A stretch of DNA of 64,000 nucleotides from Acetobacter sp. UBA5411 (GTDB lineage: Bacteria; Pseudomonadota; Alphaproteobacteria; Acetobacterales; Acetobacteraceae). The notes below the pieces were generated by a model, which had not been told where the DNA came from, ran no database searches, and saw only the letters and a list, made by a program, of their open reading frames with translations. The translations under genes were made by a program, and so were the position numbers. The DNA is taken from positions 255,974 to 319,973 of the forward strand of contig NZ_DHNR01000031.1 in the NCBI RefSeq assembly GCF_002409645.1, written 5' to 3'. Shown piece by piece: positions 1 to 8,713 of the stretch (the first letter of the stretch is position 1; every line of letters begins with the position of its first letter).

Positions 1-446
1 CCGGACCGGATGATTGCTGGCTTACCTTGCGCGGTCTGCGCAGCATGGGCGTGCGTCTGGCGCGGCAGGCGCGTACGGCGTGGAAGGTGGCTTGCTGGCT
101 GCGGGATCGGGGCGAAGTGGCGCAGGTGCTTTTCCCCGCATTTTCCGACTGCCCGGGGCATGAGTTCTGGGAGCGCGACTTCTCTGGAGCGGGTCCGCTG
201 TTCACCGTTGTCCTGACATCCGATCATGACAGAGCGGCGATGGAGCGGATGATCAACGGTCTCCGGCATTTCGGCATCGGAGCGTCGTGGGGCGGCTATG
301 AAAGTCTGGTGCTGCCCACCACGGGGGGCGTGTCGCGCTCCCTGCCGAATGCGCTCCCCGACGGACCGGCCTTCCGGCTGGCGATAGGACTGGATGAGGC
401 TGCGGATCTGATTGCCGATCTGGAGAGCGGCTTCTCCCGTTTGTGA
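1..446 (+). CDS. metC: Cystathionine beta-lyase, C-terminal part (partial, begins upstream of window)
   Basis: The reading frame is open from base 3 and encodes about 147 residues of the C-terminal small domain of a Cys/Met-metabolism PLP enzyme. The opening residues DDCWLTLRGLRSMGVRL and the later SWGGYESL and LPDGPAFRLAIGLD match the end of cystathionine beta-lyase, which cleaves cystathionine to homocysteine, pyruvate and ammonia in the cytoplasm. The PLP lysine lies outside the window. An internal ATG at 27 is not the real start, because the homology continues upstream of it. The other PLP-dependent family members (MetB, MetZ) are possible, but the ending fits MetC best. metH, which would use its homocysteine product, is on the opposite strand at 50.6-54.1 kb. 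Confidence 0.85.
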   Translation, partial: GPDDCWLTLRGLRSMGVRLARQARTAWKVACWLRDRGEVAQVLFPAFSDCPGHEFWERDFSGAGPLFTVVLTSDHDRAAMERMINGLRHFGIGASWGGYESLVLPTTGGVSRSLPNALPDGPAFRLAIGLDEAADLIADLESGFSRL

Positions 447-481
447 CGGAGAGAACTGGATGCAGGATTGACCGGAAAAGG

Positions 482-496
482 GAACCAATGTAGAAC
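482..496 (+). promoter_or_regulatory. LexA box upstream of lexA
   Basis: GAAC-N7-GAAC (reverse complement GTTC-N7-GTTC) is seen directly, ending 48 bases before the lexA start. This direct repeat is the established LexA operator of Alphaproteobacteria, unlike the palindromic CTGT-N8-ACAG of Gammaproteobacteria. Its position implies autorepression of lexA. Confidence 0.85.
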
Positions 497-544
497 AAAC
501 CAGATTCCGCATACAGATGAGACATTAGCAGAGGACTGGACGCG

Positions 545-1243
545 ATGCTCACACGCAAACAGCATGAACTGCTGCTGTTCATCGATTCCTATCTTGGTCA
601 GACAGGATTCTCTCCTTCCTTCGATGAAATGAAGGATGCTCTGGGACTGAAATCCAAGTCCGGCATCCACCGTCTGATTTCGGCTCTCGAGGAACGCGGT
701 TTTATCCAGCGTCGGCATAATCGGGCGCGGGCGCTGGAAGTGTTGCGTCTGCCAGAACCCGCTCAATTGTCACCGACAGCATCCCCCAATTCCCTGAATG
801 TCATCAAGGGTGATTTTTCGCAGCGCCTTGCTGGTGTAAAGACCGGGGAGGCGGCAGCTTCTATGAGCTTGCCGCTCTATGGGCGGATTGCCGCCGGTCT
901 GCCGATAGAAGCTCTGCACGATCACAGTGAGCAGGTGGAAGTGCCGATGGCGCTTCTAGGGCAGGGCGAACATTACGCTCTGGAAGTTGCCGGTGATTCC
1001 ATGATCGAGGCTGGCATCCTGGACGGTGACACGGTCATCATCCGTCGGGAAGACAATGCCGAGAACGGTCAGATTGTTGTCGCGCTTATTGATGATGCGG
1101 AAGTGACGCTCAAGCGGCTACGTAAAAAGGGCAACACGGTCGCCCTTGAAGCTGCCAACTCAGCTTATGAAACACGGATTGTTCCGGCTGAACGTCTGAA
1201 AATTCAGGGTCGTTTGGTCGGCTTATTGCGCACTTATCACTGA
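545..1243 (+). CDS. lexA: LexA repressor, SOS response
   Basis: 232 residues. The N-terminal winged helix covers about residues 1-65 (LTRKQHELLLFI, SKSGIHRLISALEERGFI). The C-terminal S24 protease domain contains the self-cleavage site Ala117-Gly118 (GRIAAGLP), catalytic Ser152 in AGDSMIEAGI and Lys190 in EVTLKRL. It represses DNA-damage genes until RecA-stimulated autocleavage. The start ATG at 545 gives the canonical LexA N-terminus. The gene is preceded by its own LexA box and followed by a palindromic element at 1270-1347 that can act as terminator. The N-terminal domain is of the alphaproteobacterial type. Nothing is missing. Confidence 0.97.
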   Translation: MLTRKQHELLLFIDSYLGQTGFSPSFDEMKDALGLKSKSGIHRLISALEERGFIQRRHNRARALEVLRLPEPAQLSPTASPNSLNVIKGDFSQRLAGVKTGEAAASMSLPLYGRIAAGLPIEALHDHSEQVEVPMALLGQGEHYALEVAGDSMIEAGILDGDTVIIRREDNAENGQIVVALIDDAEVTLKRLRKKGNTVALEAANSAYETRIVPAERLKIQGRLVGLLRTYH

Positions 1244-1269
1244 AGAAAGTCAGAAACCATTTCATAATA

Positions 1270-1347
1270 AAAGTTTTTGGGTGCTGCCTTTTTTCAAAAA
1301 GGCGGCGTTCTCTGAAGCTTTTTGAAAAAAGCTTCACCAAAAACTTC
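1270..1347 (+). repeat. Nested palindromic repeat, full copy A
   Basis: Outer arms AAGTTTTTGG and CCAAAAACTT enclose two hairpins, TGCCTTTTTTCAAAAAGGC and GAAGCTTTTTGAAAAAAGCTTC. The same design occurs inverted at 50496-50575, and as a single hairpin at 16517-16550. It lies between the convergent lexA (+) and TonB receptor (-) genes. The hairpins are A/T rich enough to act as a bidirectional terminator. Confidence 0.85.
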
Positions 1348-1391
1348 TTTATGATTTTTGGTGAAGTGATAGAGCCCTGCCTTCTTCTTTC

Positions 1392-3644
1392 TCAGAACCT
1401 CTGCGAAATACCTGTCAGGATCGTTCGTCTCAGTCCGTATTGAGGCGCTCCGACACCGATGCCCGAGCCGCTGCGAAGCATGTAGCGGCGATCGAAGAGG
1501 TTGGTCACATCCAGCCGCAGTTCGGTCCGTTTCAGGAACGGCGTATGGAACAGGTTGTCGAACGACTGAACAATGCCAAGGTTGAAGGTGACATACTGCG
1601 GCACGGATGCTCCGTTCGGGATCACTGAATCTTCGCGAAGACCACTGCCATAAACCATTGTTGCGGACAGGCGCGTGGGATGATCGGTCTTGCGGAATGC
1701 TGTGTAGCTACCCCCGGCGGACGCCGTCCAGCGCTGGTCATGATCCACATGCACCCAGTGATTGCTGATATAGGCGAGGTCATCGGGCTCCATATTCCAC
1801 TGGGCGGAAACAATGTTTTTTCCAATGGCGCGTGACCATGAGAAGTTGCCGTAAACAGTGAAGGGACCGTGCGAGTAGTCGGTGGTCACTTCATAGCCGT
1901 TGACCTGACCCCGCTTGTAATTGAACGCCGACAGAATGATGGGAGAGCCGAACTGCCCCTCGTCGATCATGTTGCGGGCCAGTTTGACATAGGCATCGAA
2001 AGACGCGTGCCAGTGCGGCAGGATTTCCTGTGCGAAACCGGCGTCGAAATAGTGATCGCGCTCAGACTTGACCATCGTGTTCTGAAAGCTGGGCGGCGTT
2101 CCGGATGTGTTGGCGTATTTATCCAGCTGCGTTCCACCAACCAGCTCAAACGGTGGTGGCGTGAAGTAGCGGGAATAGCCTGCGTGGAATGTGCCGCCTC
2201 TCCACGGTGTCCAGACAATATTGATACGCGGGCTGACCTGTTTGGAGTGTGTGTATTCATCCACGCCGTCAAAACGCAGACCGTAATTGATGGTCAGGTT
2301 CTTGAAAGGACGCCATTCATCCTGTGCATACAATCCGTAGATCCAGCCAGTGCGGCCTGTTCCGTCATGAATGGACTGTGTCTGGCCATCGAATTCGGCG
2401 TTGCCGTCTTCATCTGTGCCGCTCTGCGTGTAAACAGTAGCGTCAGATTTTGAAATGGTTCTTTCTACATAAGCCTGAAAACCAAATCTGACTGTGTGCT
2501 TCGGGGCTGCGCGCCATGTAAGATCAGTCTGATTGCCGGACGAAAAGACAGAGCGCTGGGCGTGCTGGGCAATGCCGTTATAAACAAGATCACCGAGCGG
2601 GTCAGGTGAGTATCCCAGAGAACTGTACCGGGCGATCGCTGAAGTCTGCAGGCTGACTTTTCCCATTTCCTTCTGAAGGGACAGCATCCCGAAATCAGTG
2701 ATTTCCTTCTGCTGCTCATGCAGGGAGGCGCTGTCCACGCTGCCGTAAACCTGCTGCGAAAGGGCGCTGTTCAGGAAGGACGGATTGGCAAACTGCCTCT
2801 GCTGGCCGGGATTGTTCGGAAGCTCATACTGGGCGTTTGATACACCGGCGATGAAGCTGATGCGTGTGTTTTCGTCAGCCGTGTAACGCAGATGTCCAAG
2901 GAAGTGATACTGATTGCTCAGATCATGGATCGCGTTGAAATCCGGTGTAGGATTTTCGATGCCGACGCGATTATGCACAAAGTCTGCGGTCGCGAAGTAA
3001 TCCCATTTCCCATTGTGGCCACCATACTGGAGGGATGGGAAGAAATAATCACGGGCGCCCCCATAAATGGAAGCATTGCCTCCACTGTCAGACGTACCGT
3101 TCTTGGTCGTGATATCAATCACGCCTGCCTGCAGAAAACCGTATTCGCTGGGCAACGCACCTGTCGTCAGGGACATCGAATGCGCGAAGCGGGTCATGAG
3201 TGTCTGCCCGAAGACGCTCAGCCCTTCTGGAAGTGCGATACCATCAAGGCGGAACTGCACTTCGTTATGATCACCACGAATATGAATCTGCCCATAACTG
3301 TCCTGCGCTACGCCCGGAGCCTGCAGAAGAACTCCATTCAGAGGCGCGTTGTCACCGCCAGGGATTCTTTCGATATCCGCACGTGTGAAGTGATAGACGC
3401 TCGCACCCGTTGACGGCTGGAGGCTGGCGCGCTGCTTGTCCAGATGCGCCGTGACGATGATGTGCTCGTCACGGGTCGCCGTCACCGCTTTGACCGGTTC
3501 TGTTTTGGCTGAAGGCTGTGCTGTTACTGGCGTAGCTGTGGTCGTTCCTGTCTCAGCGGCATGGGCAGGTGTGAGAACGTGCCGGGAGAACAGCAACGGA
3601 CTGGCGACGAGCAGAAAGGTAACGGGATGGACAGGGCGATTCAT
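1392..3644 (-). CDS. TonB-dependent outer-membrane receptor, probably zinc-regulated
   Basis: 750 residues. A signal peptide occupies about residues 1-30 (hydrophobic core, then AHAA). It is followed by a TonB-box-like EHIIVTA near residue 62, a plug domain (IERIPGGDNAPLNGVLLQ, IHIRGDHNEVQFRLDGI) and a 22-strand-type barrel ending in the terminal aromatic SQRF expected of outer-membrane proteins. The family imports metal chelates, cobalamin or sugars using TonB-ExbB-ExbD energy. Substrate cannot be read from the protein, but a perfect Zur-type palindrome sits 44 bases upstream of the start, which points to zinc (compare ZnuD). The barrel has several histidine-rich spots (for example HWVHVDHDQRW). 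It is a monocistronic minus-strand gene, convergent with lexA. No TonB-system partner is nearby. Confidence 0.93.
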   Translation of the reverse strand: MNRPVHPVTFLLVASPLLFSRHVLTPAHAAETGTTTATPVTAQPSAKTEPVKAVTATRDEHIIVTAHLDKQRASLQPSTGASVYHFTRADIERIPGGDNAPLNGVLLQAPGVAQDSYGQIHIRGDHNEVQFRLDGIALPEGLSVFGQTLMTRFAHSMSLTTGALPSEYGFLQAGVIDITTKNGTSDSGGNASIYGGARDYFFPSLQYGGHNGKWDYFATADFVHNRVGIENPTPDFNAIHDLSNQYHFLGHLRYTADENTRISFIAGVSNAQYELPNNPGQQRQFANPSFLNSALSQQVYGSVDSASLHEQQKEITDFGMLSLQKEMGKVSLQTSAIARYSSLGYSPDPLGDLVYNGIAQHAQRSVFSSGNQTDLTWRAAPKHTVRFGFQAYVERTISKSDATVYTQSGTDEDGNAEFDGQTQSIHDGTGRTGWIYGLYAQDEWRPFKNLTINYGLRFDGVDEYTHSKQVSPRINIVWTPWRGGTFHAGYSRYFTPPPFELVGGTQLDKYANTSGTPPSFQNTMVKSERDHYFDAGFAQEILPHWHASFDAYVKLARNMIDEGQFGSPIILSAFNYKRGQVNGYEVTTDYSHGPFTVYGNFSWSRAIGKNIVSAQWNMEPDDLAYISNHWVHVDHDQRWTASAGGSYTAFRKTDHPTRLSATMVYGSGLREDSVIPNGASVPQYVTFNLGIVQSFDNLFHTPFLKRTELRLDVTNLFDRRYMLRSGSGIGVGAPQYGLRRTILTGISQRF

Positions 3645-3687
3645 TGAGCATCCGTACTGGCTGATTTCAGCCCTCCATACGATGTTA

Positions 3688-3702
3688 TGTTATAATATAA
3701 CA
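3688..3702 (-). promoter_or_regulatory. Candidate Zur operator of the TonB receptor
   Basis: TGTTATAATATAACA is a perfect palindrome with seven-base arms around one central base. It matches the widely reported proteobacterial Zur consensus TGTTATANTATAACA. It is 44 bases before the receptor start on the minus strand, where it would overlap the -10 region (TATTAT/TATAAC within it). The assignment to Zur is inference from motif identity and from the receptor it precedes. Confidence 0.7.
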
Positions 3703-3762
3703 ATACCTAAAATGTCCGAAATGAACGATAAAGCCGAAGGCGTTACGCTGATGCCACAGAGC

Positions 3763-3800
3763 CAAAAAAACGCTGCTCCAGCGGTTGGCCGAAGCAGCGT
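3763..3800 (-). terminator. Rho-independent terminator of the sugar porter gene
   Basis: Read on the minus strand, ACGCTGCT pairs with AGCAGCGT around a 15-base loop and is followed directly by a run of seven T. It lies about 55 bases after the stop codon of the minus-strand transporter. Confidence 0.85.
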
Positions 3801-3853
3801 CATGAAAAGAACTAAGGTTCTGTTTTTTCCCGGCTCAGGCCGGAAAGAAGAGA

Positions 3854-5326
3854 TCAGAGATTGTCGATGATCTTCGGGCTGTGGCCAATCCGGGGACGGA
3901 ACGTGCCCTGACGAAGAGTCGTCTCAATATCTTCAAGCGAAGCGCCTGCCGTTTCAGGAACCAGCAGGAAGACGAACATCACGCTGACAAGATTGACGGC
4001 CGCATAGAACCACATGGTGCCGCCGAGTGTCAGGGTCTGCACCAGTTCCAGCGTGGTGGCCGTGACAACGAGATTGCTGCCCCACAGGACCGCCGCATGA
4101 GCACTGGTCGCAGCGCCACGCATCGGGAGCGGGAACATTTCAGCACCCGTCAGCCAGCCGACAACCTGAATGCCGCCGGAGTTGAACAGCATGAACAGCA
4201 GCAGGAAGGCCAGAATAGCAAAGCTGCCGATGCTGCCGGGAGCCGGATGCATGGCGAAGCAGATACCCAGTCCAACAAGGCTAAGCACAGCGCCCGGTCC
4301 CATGATCAGCATCAGGCGACGACGGCCAATCCGGTCCACGAACAGGCAGCCCAGCAAGGTCATGATGCAGTAGACGATCGCCACACCAAGACTGGCCCAG
4401 AGCGACCACTGCGGGCCGAAACCGGCATCAGTCAGAAAGGTCGGGGTATAGTAGATCATCATCTCCAGACCGCCGGCCTGTGTGAAGAAGGCGACACCGA
4501 GCGCCGCGATGACCGCAGGCCGCACCCAAGGAAGCATCAGGCCTTTCCAGCCACGCTCCGTGGTGTCGATTTTCTGCATGTTCGAGTGAATTTCCCGAAC
4601 TTCCTTCTGGACGCTCTCACGCGTGCTGCGGATGCGTCCAAGCTGTTCGGCTGCGACATCCAGCCCCTCATTGCGGGCGGCCCAGCGCGGGCTCTTCGGC
4701 AGGAAGAACATCACGATGAAAACAAAGGCCGCCGGGATTGCCGCGGCTGCCACCATCGGACGCCAGCCCCACTCGTCGCGCATCATCAATCCGGCAATGT
4801 TGGCGAGCAGAATGCCGACGCCGATCGCCACGTTGAATAGTGTGACGAGATTGCCGCGTCTTGCAGGAGGAGCGAGCTCGGAGATGTAGGTCGGCACGAC
4901 CTGAGTGGAACCACCGACAGCCAGACCAAGGAAAAACCGTGCTGTAATCAGCAGGTTTATGCTGGGTGCGAGAGCGCAGGCGATTGAGCCCATGACAAAG
5001 ATCGCCGTCACAAAAATGACGGTAGCCCGGCGCCCGAATTTTTCGGAGGACCAGCCGAAACCGATGGCCCCGACAGCCGCACCAGCGAGAATGGCGGACG
5101 CCACCCATTCCTGCTGGGTGATGGAAAGATGGAAGTCCTGCTTGATCAGCAGAAGCGCACCGGAAATGATGCCTGTATCGTATCCATAGAGGCCGCCGCA
5201 GATGGCGGCCACGATGGTTGCGATCCATAGGGTCTTGTCGGCATTTGGTGAAATCTCGATCGATTTCAAGACAGATGACAGGGATGGCCCTGTGCTTTTT
5301 GTCGTGGTCAAGCGTGTGGTCTCCAT
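3854..5326 (-). CDS. MFS sugar porter (sugar:H+ symporter family)
   Basis: 490 residues with about 12 membrane helices. Sugar-porter signatures are visible: GGLYGYDTGIISGALL in helix 1, a central cytoplasmic loop with DTTERGWKGL, DRIGRRRLMLIMG after helix 8, and the C-terminal PETAGASLEDIE (a variant of PETKG). The family (XylE, GalP, AraE) couples import of hexose or pentose to proton entry in the inner membrane. The exact sugar is not predictable. It is followed by a strong terminator at 3763-3800. No clear Shine-Dalgarno is seen before the chosen ATG, so the N-terminus is less certain than the rest. Confidence 0.9.
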   Translation of the reverse strand: METTRLTTTKSTGPSLSSVLKSIEISPNADKTLWIATIVAAICGGLYGYDTGIISGALLLIKQDFHLSITQQEWVASAILAGAAVGAIGFGWSSEKFGRRATVIFVTAIFVMGSIACALAPSINLLITARFFLGLAVGGSTQVVPTYISELAPPARRGNLVTLFNVAIGVGILLANIAGLMMRDEWGWRPMVAAAAIPAAFVFIVMFFLPKSPRWAARNEGLDVAAEQLGRIRSTRESVQKEVREIHSNMQKIDTTERGWKGLMLPWVRPAVIAALGVAFFTQAGGLEMMIYYTPTFLTDAGFGPQWSLWASLGVAIVYCIMTLLGCLFVDRIGRRRLMLIMGPGAVLSLVGLGICFAMHPAPGSIGSFAILAFLLLFMLFNSGGIQVVGWLTGAEMFPLPMRGAATSAHAAVLWGSNLVVTATTLELVQTLTLGGTMWFYAAVNLVSVMFVFLLVPETAGASLEDIETTLRQGTFRPRIGHSPKIIDNL

Positions 5327-6160
5327 GATGACATTGCTGGAAAGAGGAAAAACTTTTCGGAGGGGAAAAGTTCCCTCAGTGAGCAGTCCGGCCTCACTTT
5401 TGTAATCCTGTGTGGCCGAAGTTCTCTCCTGAAGTCGGATCTGGTAAAATACCGTGGCGACCGTATTTCAGAATACCTTCACCTACTTCTCGGAACGTGC
5501 AGACAGTATTGCAGTATGAAACCCTGTTTCACTTCAGATATTTTTTAGTTTTTCGTTCTATATATTCCTCTGCACGGCAGCAACATTACGACAAAATCAT
5601 GGTTTTGTGAACATTTAATTTTTGAAAATATAATATATTGAAAAAACATTCTTTATAAAAAAGAGATTTTGAAATGCATCATTTTTAAATCGGCAATGAT
5701 TTCAGGATTCAGAGGCAATCTGTCTATGAAAATATTGATGGATTCTATGTGCCATAGAAAAAGGGGAATGGTCTTTTTTACTTCATTGGGCCGAGCGCAG
5801 TCATCCGGGTTCTGACACGCTGCGTACTGCCTGATTCCATCCCTTTTTGTCGTCTCAGGTTCGAGGTGACGGTGAATGAGGGATGATGTTGCTTCAAGGT
5901 GCTGTCTTGCAGAGTTTGTCAGGAAGGGTTGGGCTGGAAATTACTCGGTGATTGCCCGTTATCGTCTATCTCAATACTTCTGCACGTAAAAATGGGGTAT
6001 TTCTTCCATTTTATATAAAAATACCGATATAAATTCAACGCCAGACTTAAATATGTTTTTTAAATTACATCATTATGTTCTGTGGTGAATATGGCTTCCT
6101 GAGCGATTGTAGGATAAATACTCATCGATTGCGTAATTATAACCCAGATGACACCTAGAA
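5327..6160. other. Long AT-rich intergenic region
   Basis: 834 bases without a convincing gene on either strand. It separates a minus-strand sugar porter from a plus-strand glycosyltransferase operon, so it must contain both promoters. Base composition is clearly more A/T rich than the flanking genes, with many A and T runs (5610-5690 and 6000-6070). I could not assign any operator, small RNA or mobile-element end. Confidence 0.6.
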
Positions 6161-7147
6161 ATGAAACCCGTTAACTACACAAGATCCCGGCGTTGTGCCT
6201 TGCCCTGCCTTGCCGTTGTGATGCCTTGCTTTAATGAAGAAGCAGTGCTTCCGCGCACGCTTGCAAGTGTGACAGAATTTTTTTCTGACTGCGTAAGGGA
6301 TGGGGTCATCGCTCCTGACAGTTTCGTGCTCTGCGTGGATGATGGCAGTCGGGACGATACATGGGGTCTGATTGAAAAGGCTTCGCGGACTGATCCACAG
6401 GTTCGTGGAATGAAGCTTTCGCGGAATATGGGTCACCAGACGGCTCTTGTTGCAGGTCTTTCTACTGTGACCAATTTCGATGTTGTCGTCAGTATTGATG
6501 CAGACCTTCAGGATGATCTTTTTGCCATCCGCGATATGATTGCTGCGTGGCAGAACGGTTATGACATTGTGTACGGCGTGCGGAGTGAACGAAAGACGGA
6601 CACGCTGTTCAAGCGGGAAACAGCCCAAATGTTTTATCGGCTCATGCTGTTTATGGGCGTTAATCTGATTCCAAATCATGCCGATTTTCGTTTGATGGAT
6701 CGTCGGGCGTGTGACGCTCTTCTTGAATATGAAGAGCGGAATCTCTTTCTTCGCGGACTGGTTCCCCTTATCGGTTTTCCATCTACATCTGTCTACTATT
6801 CGCGCCTTGAACGTACCGCCGGTGAGTCCAAATATCCCCTGTCACGCATGGTCAGTCTGGCAGTGGAGGGAGTTACCTCTCTGAGCGTAACGCCTCTGCG
6901 GATTATCGCTTTCACAGGTATCCTGATCTCCAGCATTGCTATTCTGGCGATCTGTTATGCTCTTGTCGGCAAAGAAACAGGTCATACGGTTCCCGGCTGG
7001 ACATCCGTCACGATTGCCATCTTCTTCATGGGGGGCGTGCAGATGCTCTCGCTTGGCATTATCGGTGAATATATCGGGAAGATCTATCTGGAGACGAAAA
7101 GACGCCCACGCTATCACATTGAAAATGCGACGTGGGAAAACCAGTGA
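6161..7147 (+). CDS. GT2 polyprenyl-phosphate glycosyltransferase (GtrB/ArnC/DPM1 type)
   Basis: 328 residues. The GT-A catalytic domain starts with LAVVMPCFNEEAVLPRTL and has VDDGSRDDTW and the metal-binding SIDADLQD (about residue 110). Two membrane helices lie near residues 240-310 (IIAFTGILISSIAILAICYAL, then IAIFFMGGVQMLSLGIIGEYIG), followed by a basic tail. This architecture transfers a sugar from a nucleotide donor to undecaprenyl or dolichyl phosphate on the cytoplasmic face of the inner membrane. The next gene, a membrane glycosyltransferase, would use the lipid-linked sugar. The two genes are a few bases apart or overlap. The sugar is unknown. The start lacks a clear ribosome-binding site. 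Confidence 0.92.
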   Translation: MKPVNYTRSRRCALPCLAVVMPCFNEEAVLPRTLASVTEFFSDCVRDGVIAPDSFVLCVDDGSRDDTWGLIEKASRTDPQVRGMKLSRNMGHQTALVAGLSTVTNFDVVVSIDADLQDDLFAIRDMIAAWQNGYDIVYGVRSERKTDTLFKRETAQMFYRLMLFMGVNLIPNHADFRLMDRRACDALLEYEERNLFLRGLVPLIGFPSTSVYYSRLERTAGESKYPLSRMVSLAVEGVTSLSVTPLRIIAFTGILISSIAILAICYALVGKETGHTVPGWTSVTIAIFFMGGVQMLSLGIIGEYIGKIYLETKRRPRYHIENATWENQ

Positions 7148-7149
7148 CC

Positions 7150-8286
7150 ATGATGCGCGATAGCTTTCTGGATCTTCAGAAAAAGACGAACAGTAGCCTT
7201 AAAGTTTTTGTCATTGTCATTCTTGCAGCCTGCGGTGCCGGTCTGTCGCTGTCAGCGTTGCTGTCTTTGCCTTGGGGCGGCCTTGCTTCTGCTTCCTGTC
7301 GGTGGGACTGTTTCTGGTATAGCGATATTGTTTCAAATGGTTATTCACGTCTTCCGCTGCTTTATGATGAGAAGCGACTTGCTGAGGCAAACTGGGCGTT
7401 TTTTCCGTTATATCCTTCTCTTGTCGGTGCGCTGCAGCATCTTTTTACTCTCGGTACACAATCGGCAGGTTTGCTGATTAATATCGTTCTCTGGCCACTT
7501 CTTATTTTTCTTTGCTATCGTGACATTGAATTGCGCGGTATTCGAGCGGACAGACTGTTATTCGTCCTCTTCTTCGTGCTGTATCCTTTTAATATCTGGT
7601 ATACTGTGCAGTATTCCGAAGCCGTGTATGGCGTTATGCTTATGGCGGCGATCGTGGCGCTGCGCAGCGGGCGGATCGGGATGGCCGCTCTGAGTTGCGC
7701 CCTGATGGCGCTTGCCCGCCCGACCGGCTTCATGATGACGGTGTGTCTTTCGGTCTGGTGGTTGCTTGGAGGGCCTGCTGGCACCACCAGGTTTACGCTC
7801 GACACGGCCCGACACCGTTTATCTGACAGTCTTCTGCTGATAGCGGCGGGAGGCGTCGGACTATCGCTCTTTGTGTTATATCTCTTTCATGTAACCGGCG
7901 ATGGTTTCGCCTTTGCTCATGTCGAGATTGCCTGGCATAAAAGGTTCCGTTTTTTCCTCTTCCACATGATTCATGCGTTTAGCCACCTAAACAAGATTCA
8001 GTTTGGTGTATTCGCCCTGCTGGCTATCGTAATGATATGGAAGATGTGTTCGCGCCAATGGGTGCTCAATGCTTTTCTTGTCGGTTCGACTGCGTTTCTG
8101 GCTTCTTCAACCGGCGTTGCCTCAATCGAGCGCTACGTTTTTGGCAATCCACTGGCCATACAATTCCTTGCCTGCACCCTGCTATCTCGTTCTCAACGGT
8201 TCATCATGATTTCGCTGATGATTATAGCCATGCTCCATATTGTCACGACTATCCTGTGGTATAGCCAAATCAACTGGGTCATGTGA
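7150..8286 (+). CDS. Multi-pass membrane glycosyltransferase, PIG-V-like
   Basis: About 378 residues, nearly all membrane helices. The first periplasmic loop has WDCFWYSDIVSNGY and the conserved NWAFFPLYPSL, which resemble the PIG-V/GPI-mannosyltransferase-2 family of GT-C enzymes that use lipid-phosphate sugars. It probably moves the sugar made available by the preceding GT2 onto an envelope acceptor on the periplasmic side. The frame is open from an ATG at 7132 inside the previous gene. I prefer the ATG at 7150, just after the upstream stop codon, but 7153 is equally possible. The enzyme class is moderately sure; donor and acceptor are unknown. Confidence 0.8.
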   Translation: MMRDSFLDLQKKTNSSLKVFVIVILAACGAGLSLSALLSLPWGGLASASCRWDCFWYSDIVSNGYSRLPLLYDEKRLAEANWAFFPLYPSLVGALQHLFTLGTQSAGLLINIVLWPLLIFLCYRDIELRGIRADRLLFVLFFVLYPFNIWYTVQYSEAVYGVMLMAAIVALRSGRIGMAALSCALMALARPTGFMMTVCLSVWWLLGGPAGTTRFTLDTARHRLSDSLLLIAAGGVGLSLFVLYLFHVTGDGFAFAHVEIAWHKRFRFFLFHMIHAFSHLNKIQFGVFALLAIVMIWKMCSRQWVLNAFLVGSTAFLASSTGVASIERYVFGNPLAIQFLACTLLSRSQRFIMISLMIIAMLHIVTTILWYSQINWVM

Positions 8287-8288
8287 CG

Positions 8289-8474
8289 ATGAAACGAATA
8301 GTCCTGCTCATCATCTTGCTGTCATTCGATGCGTTTGCTTTTATGCGAGGATTACACCCGTGTGTTTCCGAAGCTTATAGAGACTATTACTTGCGTCATT
8401 CTATCACTATCGATGCTTATCTAAAGGCGGCGAGGGCGGGGTTGGCCGAACCCGGGCAGTGTAATCGCAAGTAA
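8289..8474 (+). CDS. Small exported or membrane-anchored protein, unknown
   Basis: 61 residues from ATG 8289 (a GTG at 8283 is an in-frame alternative that overlaps the previous stop). The N-terminus MKRIVLLIILLSFDAFAF is a signal peptide or membrane anchor. The rest is a short polar stretch with two cysteines (in HPCVSEAY and near the C-terminus, GQCNRK) that could form a disulfide. The coupling to the PIG-V-like gene, with start and stop within a few bases, is the main argument that it is real. I recognise no family. Confidence 0.55.
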   Translation: MKRIVLLIILLSFDAFAFMRGLHPCVSEAYRDYYLRHSITIDAYLKAARAGLAEPGQCNRK

Positions 8475-8655
8475 TGATCCGGTATGACTGATGTTCAGAG
8501 TTATGGCTCAGAGATAGTGCAGAACCACATTTTTCACGGAGCGAAGTGGGGACGCTTGTGATTGAAATTGTAAGCAACATCTGAAGAACTTCGGTTTCTC
8601 ATAGAAGCGATGCCTGCATTATCAGGCTCGTATGAAATTTCTCTACATCCAGACA

Positions 8656-8688
8656 TAAAAAAGGCCCGGGCTGTAAAGCCTCGGGCCG
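8656..8688 (-). terminator. Terminator of the glycine-rich protein gene
   Basis: On the minus strand GGCCCGAGGC and GCCCGGGCC form a strong GC stem with a short loop (TTTACA), followed by TTTTTTAT. It is 26 bases after the stop codon of the minus-strand gene. Confidence 0.85.
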
Positions 8689-8713
8689 GAAATCGTGTCG
8701 AGTGTGGATGCGC

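Noticed and set aside
1110..1340. Short minus-strand frame over the end of lexA
   Set aside because: Its N-terminus is produced by the palindromic repeat and it overlaps lexA in antisense.
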